The notes under the pieces are model-generated. The model saw nothing but the letters and a program-made list of their open reading frames with translations, did not search any database and was not told the origin of the DNA. 64,000 bases of DNA from Hordeum vulgare subsp. vulgare (taxonomy: Eukaryota; Streptophyta; Magnoliopsida; Poales; Poaceae). Every line of letters starts with the position of its first letter. Position 1 is the stretch's first letter. Shown here piece after piece: positions 10,343-22,849 of this stretch. The position numbers and the translations under genes are program-made. The stretch spans positions 208,657,689 to 208,721,688 of the forward strand of contig NC_058523.1 of the NCBI RefSeq assembly GCF_904849725.1, written 5' to 3'.

Positions 10343-13300
10343 TGTCACACCCTGTTTTCACTACCACTTTTTCTGTAATTCAAAAATCTGAGCTTATTAA
10401 AACTTTTTCAAAACTAATAGTGTGAGTGCCATGATTGTCATTGTATGCTTGTGTGCTTGATCATATGATGATAAAAACCACATTTCTCAAGATCAACTTA
10501 TTTTCAAAACCCTTTTCTCATTTCTGGATAAAATAAAACCCTGCTTTGAGTTGCACTACATGCCCTTCATGGCAAGGACTGTTCTTACCCAAAGTTGGTG
10601 ATCTGATTCTCGCGCCATTTTAGTGAAGCAAAACCACAAAATAATTATTTTGTGAATTATTTGTCTAATTTATTTGCATGTCCATTTGTGAGGCGAGAAA
10701 TGGTATTCCTATATGGAAAAATATTTTTCTACCTTAGAACAATTTGATTAAATTTGGAGATGATGAGAAGGACATATATTTTCCATACATATGATTTTTA
10801 GCCCCTATTTATATTAATTTATTTGAGTAAAACCCTGAAAACCATTAATGTCTGTTTTGACCTTTTGAAATATTTCCAAAGGAAATATTATCGATAAATT
10901 CCTAGAAAATTCCAGTGCTATCCCTAAGCCATATTTGGTGTCCACATAAAGTTTCACCTTGATCCAAGGTGATTAAGGACACCAAATGACTGCAAAACTC
11001 CTTCTGTCTAGATTGACGTTAGAGCAACTCTACATAGCAAAGTTTGTCCAATGGAGTTGAAACTTTGCAGGAGTGCCTAATACCTCAAATGAGGGTTCCA
11101 CACCAAAAATGTGATTTGTGGGACTTAATTTTCCCACACTCTCCTTGGAAGGAACAGATCTGGTCAAATGGCGAAGTTTACAAGTTTACACAGCCAAACT
11201 TGTCCGATGGAGCTCAAACTTGGTGAAACCCCATGTTTTAGCACCAAACCCAATCCTGTTAAGTTGCAGAACCAGTGGTGGGCTGCAACCACTACAAACC
11301 ACTGTCGAGCACCTTCTGACAGATGGGTAAAAGCCCCTCTAACCTTAGCTAAACCGAACCCCTTTTCCCCAAACTCTCAGATTAGGTGGCCAGTATCAAT
11401 GCACACTCCCAGTCAACTAGCCCCTCTCTGGTTCAAAGTAGAAATGAAAAAATCCCCATTCTAAGCTTCAGCTCAAGGCTGACAACACCTGTTTCTCTTC
11501 TCTCCCTCGACCAGCCGAAGCTCCCACGGGTCTTCAACGGCTAGCCTAATCCCAGCAAGTGCCCAGGACATGCTAGACACGTCCAAAGGACCCCCAGAGC
11601 ACGCCAGCATGCCGTGGCATTCCAAAACTGCGCTCTCGATGCGCTACAGAGAACTCCAAGGTGGGGGCGACGCTCTCGGCCAGTTCCAGCCTCCCCCAAG
11701 GTGTCCAACCTCTTCCCCGACGGCCCCTCTGCATCAGGGGACCATCAGGGCCCCTCCTTTCCCGCGCTAGAGCTAGTGCGACGTGTGCGTGCATGCACCA
11801 GTACCGGCCAGAGATGCGCGACCACTGATGCTCGTCTCCCCTCTCTCTCCCTTCCTCGCAGTAGGTTCTGGCAGTCCAAAACCACATCTTGAGACCGTGG
11901 TTTCGACCCCAACTCCTCTCTGCACCCCATGCCCTCCATTGTGAGTCACCGGCGGTCCCGAGTCGGCTCACCGTCACGGGCCTATATATAGCCCTCCCCT
12001 CGCTCCAGCACCCCTCAAACCTCAACACAGCCACCTCTAGCCCCTCCCTAGCCACCCCAGCAAACCAGCAGAGCCCCGGTGCTCGAGATCGACTGAGGCC
12101 CCTCCGCCTCGGAGCTTCGGTCGATCTCCGGCTATACGTCGGCTCCTGCGTCCCTCTTCCCACCAAACCACTCCCCTTGACACTAGGGATCTTTCCCCCA
12201 TCTTTCCCAAGCTAATCAGTGCCCCTACCTACCCCCTCCACCTTCGCCAGAAACACCAGTGAACCTGAGCCTCTCCGTCGTTGTCTCGACCACCATCAGG
12301 TAGGCGACGACGAGTCGGACCCATTTCCGTCTTCGTTGGGGCCCGGGGACGTCGGTAGCCACGCCAGTGTGCTCCTTGTCCTCTCTGGCCAGAGGTAGGA
12401 GACGACCCCGACAGGTGTGCCACACCTGTCGATGGCCCATCTCTCTCTCCCTCGCTGCCCGCAGTCGCTGACCGTAGGGGCCCGCGTCTCAGGTTCAAAC
12501 CTGACGGCTCGCGTGCCTCGGCAGGCTAACTGGTTGGCCTTTGGGCCGTCCGAGTCCCAGGACGAGCCAGGCCAAGGGCTGTAGCCCTTTTTCTTTTATT
12601 TAAAAACTTGATTTTCAAATATTTTTATAAAAATATTTAACAAGTGTAAAAATACTATTTTCCACTATTAATCTTCTAAAAATTTGTAGTATTTAATAGA
12701 ACCACTCGTTGAATTTTTGCAACAACTATTCTGTTTTATAAAAATAAAAAGGATTAATTTGGAATACTTTTGCTTTCGTTTAATTGATTTTAAAAATTTT
12801 CCTTCATTAGAATCAGAGGCAAAAAATTTAAAATAACAACCTAGATTTATCGGAAATAACCAACATTTTTAAAATGAGTTTGTGATTTGTTTGAGAGTGA
12901 GCTACTTATTATTTTATCTTTATACGACGATAGAAAACCCTTGTGACGAAGGAGTCAGAGCGGAAAACCTCGAAGACCCCTTTGACCATGGCAAGCATCC
13001 CTTTGACCATGACTAAGCATATGTTATGATGCATGCTAGTGTAGCAAATATTTCCGTTGCATATGATCATAAGTACCGGTAATTCATTGAAGTGATGTTA
13101 CCGATGGCTCCTCCGGAGCACATGCATTGAGCTTGATCCTACCACCTATGAGGGTCATGCTAATATCATGTTGACAAGTAAAGCTAGAATAGAAATTGCA
13201 TGAGCATGTTGTTGAATTAAATCAATGATTTATTAAAAACCCGTCGGGTGCCACTAATGCCCGCGGGTGATGATGAGTTAGGTGGCCACTTTCGGAGAAG

Positions 13301-14479
13301 TGGTGCACCGGGTATTTGTGTAAGTATGGTTTTCGAAATGGTATTAGATTTATGATGTGTTGACCGTACCAACCTTACATGTACGACCACATTACCCCTT
13401 TATGGCATAGGGTTGTGTTGATTACTCTGGTCGGTGCTAGCAAAGAGGCACATTACTAGTGGCGGGAGTGATGTGTGGTCACTCTCGTGATGCGGTCGTG
13501 CCAGGTAGGGCGACTATGCCGTTTTTACGTGTTTCGGGCACACCGTTGGTCCCTGCATGGTTGATACTTTCCAGAGTTGGTGCTCGTAAGACGTACAACA
13601 TGTGGGTTGGGTACCAATTGAGTGGACGTCTTTGTCTTGTATCGCAAGGGGAAACGCATTGATCGGGTACTTACCTCGGGTATGTCATATATCACGAGTC
13701 GTGGATGACACGAAAGTTTCCCGGATCTTGTGGGTCCATCGTACTACCTCTGCAAAGTGTAAAACTATTCGAATAGCCATGTCCATGGTCAAGGACAGTT
13801 GGGTGGTGCTGCTTAAACTACGTCCAGTCGATTCTGCATAAACCAAGTGTGTGCGCGTATGTGTTAAATGGTGTTAATATGAAATATTTGATATGACCAA
13901 GTTTGGTAACTTGACATATAGGGTGAACCCGGATGGTTCAACCGTTGACAGATATATTGATATCTGTAACCTGTTCTTCAAAAGTAGTTTACTTATAATG
14001 CATACCCATGATCATGTTTAGTTACCACCAAGAGATATCCACCAAAGAAGCATGTTATTGTTATCCTTCACTTGCATTGTTCATATCATGGGCTGTTTGC
14101 GAGTACATTCAAAAGTACTCATTGGCTTGCCACTGGTTATATTATTGACCAGACATGGAAGGACCGGAGTTTGGAGATGAGTACGTCTTCGGAGACGCCC
14201 CTGCGAACTAGGACGCTTCCTAGTCAGAATGCCTGTTGGTGTAGGCTGATGTCATGGCACCCGCTTAGCCCTATGATTTCCGCTACTAGCTGTATCATTG
14301 TGATTTGGCCTTATAGGCTGTACCTTGCAAACTTGACCATTCGGTCATGTGATGTAATAATTCGTACTTTGATGTAAGACTCTTATTATTCAGTATCTGT
14401 GTGTTCGGTGAGCATGTATCTCTGGGATCACTCCACACGTTCATTCAACGATCTCGACTCGTAAGTCCGGGTCCCCACA
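10343..14479 (+). repeat. Chromovirus 3' LTR (4137 bp)
   Basis: Starts TGTCACACCC directly after the polypurine tract AAGGGGGATAGG (10329-10340) and ends CCCCACA before the target duplication. TATA box copy at 11983-11990. It differs from the 5' LTR by scattered substitutions and small indels, for example a small inserted stretch near 10392-10400 and a rearranged stretch near 12965-13010. Confidence 0.93.
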
Positions 14480-15595
14480 TTCACCCTCGGGGATGAGGGT
14501 ATGTACCAGTGGCTATGTGTTCAATCTCTCTCTCCCTCGTGTTCTTGAGGTGGCACGATTTTGATGTATCACGAGCTTTGTTAATCTAGTTGGATCATAT
14601 GAGGTTATTTGCTTGCTACCTTGCTGTGATGAATTGAATCTTTCCCTTTAAGATCTCATTATGTTGGATTGAATATTTTTGTTGAGAATGCTTTATGTAT
14701 GTCTTGCATGTGGATACCCATAGTGACATTGGGGTATTCAAGTGATTCACTTGATATATGTTATGGCATCAACTTGCGGGTTCTGGTGATCTTGAGGACC
14801 TATATATAGGGGTTGATTGCACGTTTTCATACTATGTTCTTTGATATAAATGTTGGGGTGCTCCTTGAAGTTGTTTGTGTTGTATTGAATATGATAGATA
14901 TGAAATTGTTTGATGCTTGTCGCATAATTTATCCATGGATACTTGAGGTGACATTGGAGTATTTAGGTGACATTAGGGTCGATTGATATGTATCATGGGT
15001 GTTATTCTAGTACAAACTCGAGGGATTTTTGTAACACTTACAGGAATAGCTCAAAAGATTGATCATAAATAATAACTTTGAGGTTATTCTTACTACCTAC
15101 ACCAATTCCATCTTATTGTTCTCCGCTAGATAGGAACCTTGGAGTCACTCTTTGTTGCACACTGAGGGATGATCATATGATTCTAGTATGTTAGCCTTGT
15201 TGAGAGATTGCACTAGTGAAAGTATGAACCCTAGTCCTTATTATCAATTATTTATACAATGTTTTGCTCGCTTTTTTACAGTTGCAACCTTGATGTTTTG
15301 TATTTTCAAATTACAAAATCTTATATCTACTATCCATACTACACTTGTATCACCATCTCTTCGCCGAACTAGTGCGCTTATACAATTCGCTATTTTATTG
15401 GGTTTGTTGGGGACACAAGAGATTTTTTGTATTTGATTGTAGGGTTGTTTGAGAGATACCATCTTCATCCTACACCTCCCAAAAATTGATAAAACTTAGG
15501 TCATCCACTTGAGGGAAAGTTGCTACTGTCCTCCAAAACTCTGTGCTTGGAGGCCCAAAATAGTCTATAAGAATAAAGTTGTGTAGTAGACATCA
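14480..15595 (+). mobile_element. Athila-like element 1, 5' LTR, right part
   Basis: Begins with the second copy of TTCAC and continues the LTR interrupted at 407. It ends with GACATCA, ten bases before a tRNA-Asp primer site. No gene; the ORF at 15188-15436 is a chance frame inside the LTR. Confidence 0.75.
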
Positions 15596-15605
15596 AGTTC
15601 TTTTC

Positions 15606-15622
15606 TGGCGCCATTGCCGGAG
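15606..15622 (+). promoter_or_regulatory. Primer binding site, tRNA-Asp type
   Basis: TGGCGCCATTGCCGGAG matches the complement of the plant tRNA-Asp 3' end (TGGCGCCGTTGCCGGGG) except at two positions. Athila-clade elements use this primer; a cleaner copy is at 57025. Confidence 0.8.
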
Positions 15623-15711
15623 AGGTGAGTGATTTAAGGTATATCTTTAGATCTTGCAATTAAATATTTTAGTTTCTTGTTAGTTTGTTATCATAAAATA
15701 AAACTACAAAA

Positions 15712-16553
15712 ATGGAATTTTGGTTGCTCATTTTCTTCATCTTTATAATGTCTTTCGTGAAAATGATGGTTCGGAAAATCGTGCTCAGTTGTTAGAGGAA
15801 GAATTTATGAAAATGCTTAATTTGAATTCCTCGAATGATGAGCATGATAGTAATATTGTTAGCATGAATTCTCTAGATATCCATGATGCTAATGATATGC
15901 CAAGCCACAAGCTTGGGGATGCTATGTTTGATGATGATATTTTTAGTCCCCCTACTTGTGATGATGATATTTTTAGTCCCCATACTTATGATGATGATAT
16001 TTACTATGATTATAGCATGCCTCCCATGTATGATGATTATTGTGATGACACGTACGCTATAAAGAATATGGATAACCATGAAACTTGTCATCATGATTTT
16101 AACTTTCACATGGATTATATCAATCAAGTATCTCATAATAGTTATTTGGTTGAGTTTGCTCGCACTACTATGAATGATAAGAATTATGCTTGTGTGGGTA
16201 GCAATAAAAATTCTATGCTTGTGCATCATGAAAAGAATGATTTACGTGATAGTTATATTGTTGAACTCCTTCATGATGATATTGAAAAGTATTATGAGGG
16301 GGGAACATATGCTTGTAAGAATTGCAATAATTTCAAGCTTCCTCCCTATGTGTTCAAAGTTCTGGAGTCATGCTTGTTTTGCCTTCCTATGATAGTTGAT
16401 TCTTGCTCCCATAAATTGTTTGCTCACAAAATCCCTTTGCATAGGGAGTGGGTTAGACTTAAATGTACTTGTCATGTGATTCATGATGCTCTTTTTGCAT
16501 GTTTTAATTACTATTCCTATGTGAGCATCATTGAAACTATCATGTCTAGCTAA
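15712..16553 (+). pseudogene. Athila-like element 1 ORF of unknown function
   Basis: An ATG at 15712 is followed by a one-base shift near 15720, after which 277 codons are open to TAA at 16551. The protein is rich in Asp, His and Tyr and contains a local duplication (DDDIFSP twice around residues 72-88). The C-terminal half has a CKNC motif near residue 199 and a run of Cys/aromatic residues. No Gag, Pol or envelope motif is seen. It is followed by TTGTTGGGAGACAACCTAAC, a motif that also follows the second element's ORF in altered form (57720). I infer a family-specific ORF of non-autonomous Athila-like elements. Function unknown. Confidence 0.6.
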
Positions 16554-17079
16554 AAATAACTAAAGAAAAGCGCTTGTTGGGAGACAACCTAACACTTTTA
16601 ATTTCTGTTTCTATGTGTTCAAATGATTAAGCCGTTGTATTAATCATGTTTTGTGTCTTTTATTTCAATAACGTGCCAAGTAAAACCTTTGGGATAGTGT
16701 GGATACTTGCTTGTTTGATTCTGTGCAAATACAAAAACTTTTACGTCTAGTGCAGAATTTATCTAATTTTACTGGAGCATCAAACAATTCTGAATTTTCC
16801 TAGTTTTGCAGAATTTTGAGAGTCCTGGAATTATGGTGTTCATTGAGATCTTCACAGATTGTTCTCTTTTTGACAAATTCTGTTTTGTGTCCATAGTTGA
16901 CTATATTGAGTGATATAAATTATGGGAATGATCGAATACAGTAGGTATCATGTGAAAACAATTATGAATCTTTTCTTGAGATTACCTAAGTAAATGATCT
17001 ATCTTTATTACACTAACACATCTCATAAAGTTCCGTTAAGTTTTGTGTGATTGAAGTTTTCAAGTTTTGGGTGAGATAC
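16554..17079 (+). mobile_element. Athila-like element 1, non-coding interior, before solo LTR
   Basis: AT-rich, no credible ORF. A related sequence recurs at about 18840-19260 and a third relative at 57840-58220. Ends with GATAC (17075-17079), the left target duplication of the solo LTR. Confidence 0.6.
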
Positions 17080-18551
17080 TGATAACCACAAGTATAGGGA
17101 ATAGTTTGTATCCCTTTTCAATAAATAAGAGTGTCGAACCCAATGAGTAGCTAAAGGTAGAAGAAATATCCCCTCATGTTCTATCGACCACCGATACAAC
17201 TCTACGCACACTTAACGTTTGCTTTACCTAAAATGAGAATAAAACTATAAATACATTGCAAGAATAAAAACTATAAATAAATTACAAAATAATAAATATA
17301 GAGTGTAGTAGCAAGATTTCTATAACACAAGAGAAGGATTTGTCCATAAGAAATTGACTACGTTACTAGACCGATAGCCAGTTTTTTTGTGGGAGAGGCC
17401 ACTACAAGCATGTTATCCCTTACTTGGAATTCTATGCACTTATGATTGGAACTATTAGCAAGCATCCGCATCTACTAACGTTCATTAAGGAAAAAACCCA
17501 ACCATAGCATTAAGATATATATTGTCCCCCCTTCAATCCCGTATGCATCAATTTCTACGTTAGGAAGAAATATTCGGTCACTCTTGCCCTCCAATGTAAC
17601 GTCCTATCAACATACAAATAACCCTATGGTGTGATCCACACGCGTGCTCATATGATGGGTACCAATTGACAGCAACATATAAACAAGCATACTAAACCAA
17701 TCATAGCAATTTCACCAATTAGCCCATAGGACAAAATGGATCTACTTAAACATCATATGATAGCCACATATCATTGGGAAATAGTATGTAGTGTTAAGCA
17801 CCATGTTTAAGTAGATATTTATAGTGGGAAAACAGGTGTTACACCTCTGCATAGATAGGGAGAGAGTTGGTGTTGACGGCAGCAAGATTGTTGATGTAGA
17901 TCGTCGTCACGCTCCTTGCCCCAGCGACACTCCAGCGCCACCGGGAGAGAGAGGGAGAGAGCCCCCTCCTTCTTCTTCTTACTTGGCCTCCCCTAGATGA
18001 GAGGAGAGTTCCCCCTATGGTATATGGCCTCTATGGTGGCGGAGGGGCAGGAGCCCCTCCGAGATTGGATCTCCCTCTTTGTTCTCTTGTGTTTCATGTT
18101 CACGTTTTCTGGCCATTCACCGTTTCTTAAATTCCCGTAGAACCATAACTCTCCTTGGGATGAAATTTTTTACATGATTTTTTCCATAAATTATCTTTCT
18201 TGTGACCGAAGTAGAGCCTCAACCGACTTACATGGTGGCCACTAACCATCACCGTCTGCTAGTGGGTATGGGTCATGCCTTGTATCTAGTGGAGGTCATG
18301 GGCCTCCGTTGACGTTGATTCCAACTCCCAAAAATCACATGTATTCCAAAATAATTCTTCATAAATTTTTATTGTGTTTGCAATTTGTTTGATATGTATT
18401 CTGTGAAACAAAAACTTGAAACAAACATGAACTCTCATTAGGCACTCCATAAGTAAGTTAGTCGTAATATTAATATAAAATGTTGCCAAAAGTATATGAA
18501 AGTTGTAGAACATTGGCATGAAACAATCAAAAATACTCCAGAGCCGCATCA
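17080..18551 (+). mobile_element. Solo LTR (1472 bp) with target duplication GATAC
   Basis: Begins TGATAACC and ends GCATCA, with GATAC at 17075-17079 and 18552-18556. The flanks read as one continuous Athila-like interior once it is removed. No second LTR or interior is present, so this is the product of LTR-LTR recombination. Minus-strand ORFs here (17023-17211, 18286-18648) are not credible genes. Confidence 0.88.
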
Positions 18552-18556
18552 GATAC

Positions 18557-21528
18557 CAATATGCAATGAATAAGGAGTAGAAAGACTCTAACCTTGGGGA
18601 TGCCCAAGACACCCCAAGGTAATATCCAAAGAATACTGAAGCGTCCAACTTGGGGATACCCTCGAAGGCATCCCCTCTTACGTCTCCAACATTATTGATA
18701 TATCTTACTTGGAGCTATATTTATTTTCATCACATGATATGTGTTTTACTAGGAGCATCATTTTATTTTTTATCTCTGTTAGATGTTATTTATAATGTTG
18801 TTTTTCACTAAAAACTTCCAAGGATTGCCTTTAAAATGCTTGAATTGCATGTGTGATGCATGATGTACAAGAACAAAAACTTTTGTTGTAGTATTTGCAT
18901 TATCAGATTTTACTGGAATGTTGAAAGTTTCTGAAATTATTACACAATACTTTCATACAAATTATTTATCATGTCCTAAGTTTTCAGAATTTTTTTATTT
19001 ACGTAGTTATACTTTTCAAATTAATTGCTACAGACTATCGTGTTTAGACACATTGTTGTCATAGTTTTGTTATCTACTTATCCTATAGTTTCCACAACCT
19101 ACATTGGTAGATATAAATTGTGAAAATGATTGTAAATAGTAGATAATGTTTGAAAATTATCATGCAACTTGTCTTATAAATACATTGAGAGTTGATTTAT
19201 TCCTTATCTCACGAGTTCTTTTAAAGTTTTGTGTGATGTAGTTTTTCAGATTTAGGTGAAACCGGTATATGAGAGAATTGAAACAGATACAAAAGCTCAA
19301 GCTTGGGGATGCCCAAGTCACCCCAAGTAAATATTCAAAGAATTCTCAAGCATCTAAGCTTGGGGACGCTACGCATCCCACCTCCCTCCATCAAACAAAT
19401 ACCGGTTAGCCTATGGTGAGCCCAAATTTTTATTTGTCCACATGATATGTGCTATTCTTGGAGTGCATTTTTGTTTTCTTTTCTTCTTGAATAAAATACT
19501 CAGATCTAAAAACCTTTATTGAGAGCGAGTCCTCACATAGCTACGTGATTGTTTGACTACTTATTGATCATCACTTATATCTTTTGAGAGTAGTTTGATT
19601 GTTTGCTCTTGTGCTTTACTTATATCCTAAGAGTAAATTGTGAATGAATGAAATATCATAAATATGAAATTATCATTGTGATTTATGTCTTGTAGTAGTT
19701 TCATATTTGGTTTAGAAAGTAAATCTATTGAAGTTTGACAATCACTGTATTGGCCATATGAGGAATTCATGAATGATTAGTATAAGAAAGAGAACTTTCA
19801 CATGCAAATATATTATCTTGGACATCTTTTATGATTGTGAATACCCATCAATTATTTTCATCCTTGATCAAATAGTTGAAGTTGGACAAGGAAGACAATG
19901 TACTGGTTATGTTTGGGTATATTTGCATAGAAGTTATATTGTTATGGATCCTCCAACGTGTGGTGGTTGTTTAGAACCTTTTGCTAGCCATAACTTCGTA
20001 CTAAGTAGAAATACTACTTGTGCAACAGAAAACTTGAGCCAAGTTTCTTCCATGAGAGTCCACCATACCATCCTATATATGGTATTTCGCAACCATTCCA
20101 ATTAAATTTGCATGTGCCACCTCTAAAACCCTCAAACATATTTTTTGTGTGTTGTATCGCTCAAGGAGCGATGGGGCGGTCATTAACTTCCATGCTAAGT
20201 GAGTTATTCTGAAGATGAGTGTTTCTACACTTGTCATTTTCACGAGAAAGTGTGGTAAAAAGGATGCCCAATCATGCATAATACAAAAATCAATAAACAA
20301 GAACCCCCCCTACATTGTAGATTCTTTGGAGGGCACCCGTGGATATGGATAGCCATGGAATGTGTTTGAATGGTGGAGGGCGAGTAAAATTTCAATTCTA
20401 TTTGGGAACCGTCAATAATGTGATTAGCATGGAAGATATTGAAACCTATTGTCGTAATGTTCACATGAAAGGCATACCACCAAAAATTACATATTGATCT
20501 CTATTTTGAAACAACATAAATAATTTCCTAACCATGGTGGTAGCTACACACAGACCAAATTTCTATCTCCAACTATTTTGGTAAAATATTTTGTACTATG
20601 AAAAATAATTATATAATGAAAATATCATGACTTTGGACCAGTCAAGCAAGCAAACAAGAAATTATGCCAAAAAGGCAAGCAAAAAGACCGAGAGAAGTGA
20701 GAAACGTCATTTCTAAACAACGAAAAGTCACTTGTGTCAAAAAGGTAAACAAAAAAGACAAAGTTAAGTGGGAAAAGGTCATTGCTATACAACAAACATG
20801 CACTTGTGCCAATGGCATGGAAACTTGACACCACATACATTTAAGAGGGCACTTATGCCAAAGGGTGTGTAGCTACCACCATGCATAGGAAATCCCCTCT
20901 CTTAAAACAATGAGCTCTGGCACCTTTGCAAATCCATGCATCTCTCTACGAAGGGACAATCTATTTACTTTCATGTTACCTACTTTTCATGTCGAGTCAA
21001 CTTATTATTCCAACCTCAATCTATTAGTTGGAAAGCACCATGTGGTGGGGAAAGATCCAAACATATATATATATCCACTCAAATATATTTGATCATAATT
21101 AAGTATTGTTGACAATTATCTTTATGATAAGTATGTTGCGTGGAAAAACTTTAAGCCCCTATCTTTCTCACTGTTCGATGGATGTTGTTTTTTCTAAAAA
21201 ATATGCGTGGAGTATTAACAGTCGTAGAACATTGTATGATAATTGAGTATGTGGAGCTCTTCCTTAGACTTGATAATGCTTTGAAATTGTTTGGTGACTA
21301 AGAACATATGTTGTTAAGATTCAAGAGAATGCATTGTTTCAACCACGACATGTGAATTGATTGCTACTCTATCATAAGGAGATTCATGAGAAAAAGTTCC
21401 TAGTAATGATGCTAGAAAAAGTGACTGAAATTATCATTGATCAAACTTCTATACTATGCTAGCATTCACACTTAATAAATTATTTCTTTTATCATTTACC
21501 TACTCGAGGACGAGTAGGAATTAAGCTT
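18557..21528 (+). mobile_element. Athila-like element 1, non-coding interior, after solo LTR
   Basis: Contains phrases such as CTTGGGGATGCCCAAG twice (near 18596 and 19302), each followed by a block ending in CACATGATATGTG. The ORF at 19773-20105 lies in sequence I recognise as standard interior of this family and has no domain signature. The segment ends with the polypurine tract of the element. Nothing else is seen apart from the MITE-like repeat listed below. Confidence 0.6.
20523..20893. mobile_element. Probable MITE with 29 bp terminal inverted repeats
   Basis: The left end at 20523-20551 (ATTTCCTA, two bases, then CATGGTGGTAGCTACACAC) is the reverse complement of the right end at 20865-20893, differing only at the two bases in the middle. 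The interior is AT-rich and non-coding, with internal near-repeats of AAAAAGGCAAGCAAAAAGAC. I could not find a clear target duplication, so the superfamily is open. Confidence 0.5.
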
Positions 21529-21557
21529 GGGGATGCTGATATGTGTCCAATGCATCA
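21494..21557 (+). mobile_element. Athila-like element 1 polypurine tract and truncated 3' LTR
   Basis: AGGAATTAAGCTTGGGGATGC (about 21509-21528) precedes TGATATGTGTCCAATGCATC, a diverged form of the LTR start TGATACGTCTCCAACGTATC seen at 53702. The LTR stops after about 28 bases; the sequence TTTACCTACTCGAGG that follows repeats 21497-21511, which suggests a deletion by slippage or illegitimate recombination. Confidence 0.65.
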
Positions 21558-21635
21558 ATAATTTACCTACTCGAGGGAAATTGTTGCTCTGTCAACCTTC
21601 AGCCATCTAACCTTTCCAAAGTAGTGATTGCCTAG

Positions 21636-22140
21636 CTAAGCGTGATGATGATAGCCTAACCCTGCAATAGCATCATGGATGGCAGCGTTTATGCCCATAT
21701 CATAGTACTGATTTAACATCCCATAGGTGAGGTCTCCAGTCTTGGGGTCTTCTTTACGACCAAAAACTTGAGTCTTGACGCCCCATAATCTAGATTTCCA
21801 TTTAGACACCTTGATCTTAGGTATCGGTAACTTAGATAGTCTCACTAGTTCCACTAGTATTGGGCCACCAAGAACATCCTCGTAGTGCTCTCTTTCATTC
21901 ATAATGTAGCTCTCCATCTATAATTTGGAATAAGGAAAGTTTTAGTAAAACAATTGAGGGGTTATGGGGGTAGTGTAAAGTAAAAGTTGTTCCCATCAAA
22001 ATATTCCTATTACTAAGCCATTTGCTAGGGTCACGTCCAACATTCAACATGTGCTCTAATACCATCACTATAGGAACCCAACGCAAATGGGTCGGTGCCT
22101 CTGCATATTTTGTGTTATCCCTAGGTCAATTGTTCGCACA
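21636..22140 (-). pseudogene. Gene-like fragment of unknown origin, minus strand
   Basis: Reading on the minus strand, an open frame from ATG 21917 gives 93 residues to a stop at 21636-21638, with motifs SRLWGVKTQVFGRKEDPK and INAAIHDAIAGLGYHHH. Just upstream is TTATTCCAAATTATAG, a good splice acceptor, and before it (about 22130-22010) another frame reads THLRWVPIVMVLEHMLNVG and then PSKWLSN before stops. The two segments may be exons of one gene, with a short intron near 22010-21918. I recognise no family. Its codon texture is unlike the surrounding non-coding repeat. It may be a captured or relict host gene, or part of a TE I do not know. Confidence 0.4.
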
Positions 22141-22849
22141 CACATGTTAAAAACAATAACGTAGGTCTAGATAGACCTCAAGTAACACAGCGAAAAACAA
22201 TCATAAGGGTGTGGAGCCCCATAAATGCCAAGGGCAAGTTGAGAGTAGATCGTAACCCTACAACATAGCTCTTACTCGACATAGAAATCTTGCAACATGA
22301 TAAGTTGCAGCCATGTAAGTCACTACATTGAATGTACGAACAACATCACACATGAAAGCAGATGAAACAAGTCTATCCCTGCATGTAGTTTGGCTTTCTA
22401 GCTATACGTCTGAGTTTTTTTAATAAAAGTTGTTTTTTCTTGTTTTTTCCAACATCAAAGGAACATCAAAGGTCTGCACTACAAAGATATTAATGAGATG
22501 GTACCGCCAACAAAATTCTCATAACCCAAAGTTATAGTTGTACCCAAATTAATTTAATGTGGTGTTGAGAGTTTCCTAATAGTTCCAATTCGAGAGGCTG
22601 AAGTTATCTGTAACCAGGGACACGGCTAATCAATTACGTTAATACTATATAGAGTTTTGTGCTCTTACCCCACAAGATTCGATCCCTCTCTTTATGTCCT
22701 CGCATTTCCTAGTGCTTGAGAACCATATGACCGAAACATGACCTTTAAAAGAGTTTCCCTAACCACTGATAGTACCCATCCAATCCGAACATCAACTACA
22801 TCTCGTAGCACTGTCCTACCAGAGTCACAACAAATATCAACCAAGATAG
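22141..22849. other. Unassigned AT-rich DNA
   Basis: No ORF, no terminal repeats and no recognisable repeat family by eye. Confidence 0.5.

Larger units (their letters stand above)
408..14479 (+). mobile_element. Complete but dead Tekay/Del-type chromovirus (Gypsy LTR retrotransposon)
   Basis: The element has two LTRs of about 4.1 kb, a tRNA-iMet-type primer site, gag, pol in the order protease, reverse transcriptase, RNase H, integrase, then a C-terminal chromodomain, and a polypurine tract. The 5 bp target duplication TTCAC is at 403-407 and 14480-14484, which fixes both ends. The first two bases of the 5' LTR are TC instead of TG. The two LTRs differ at very roughly one base in ten by eye, so the insertion is old. 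Gene order and the chromodomain place it in the Tekay/Del group of chromoviruses; that clade call is from memory, not from a search. Confidence 0.93.

Noticed and set aside
15606..15622. Possible tRNA gene fragment
   Set aside because: Only the short complement of a tRNA-Asp 3' end is present; it is a primer site.
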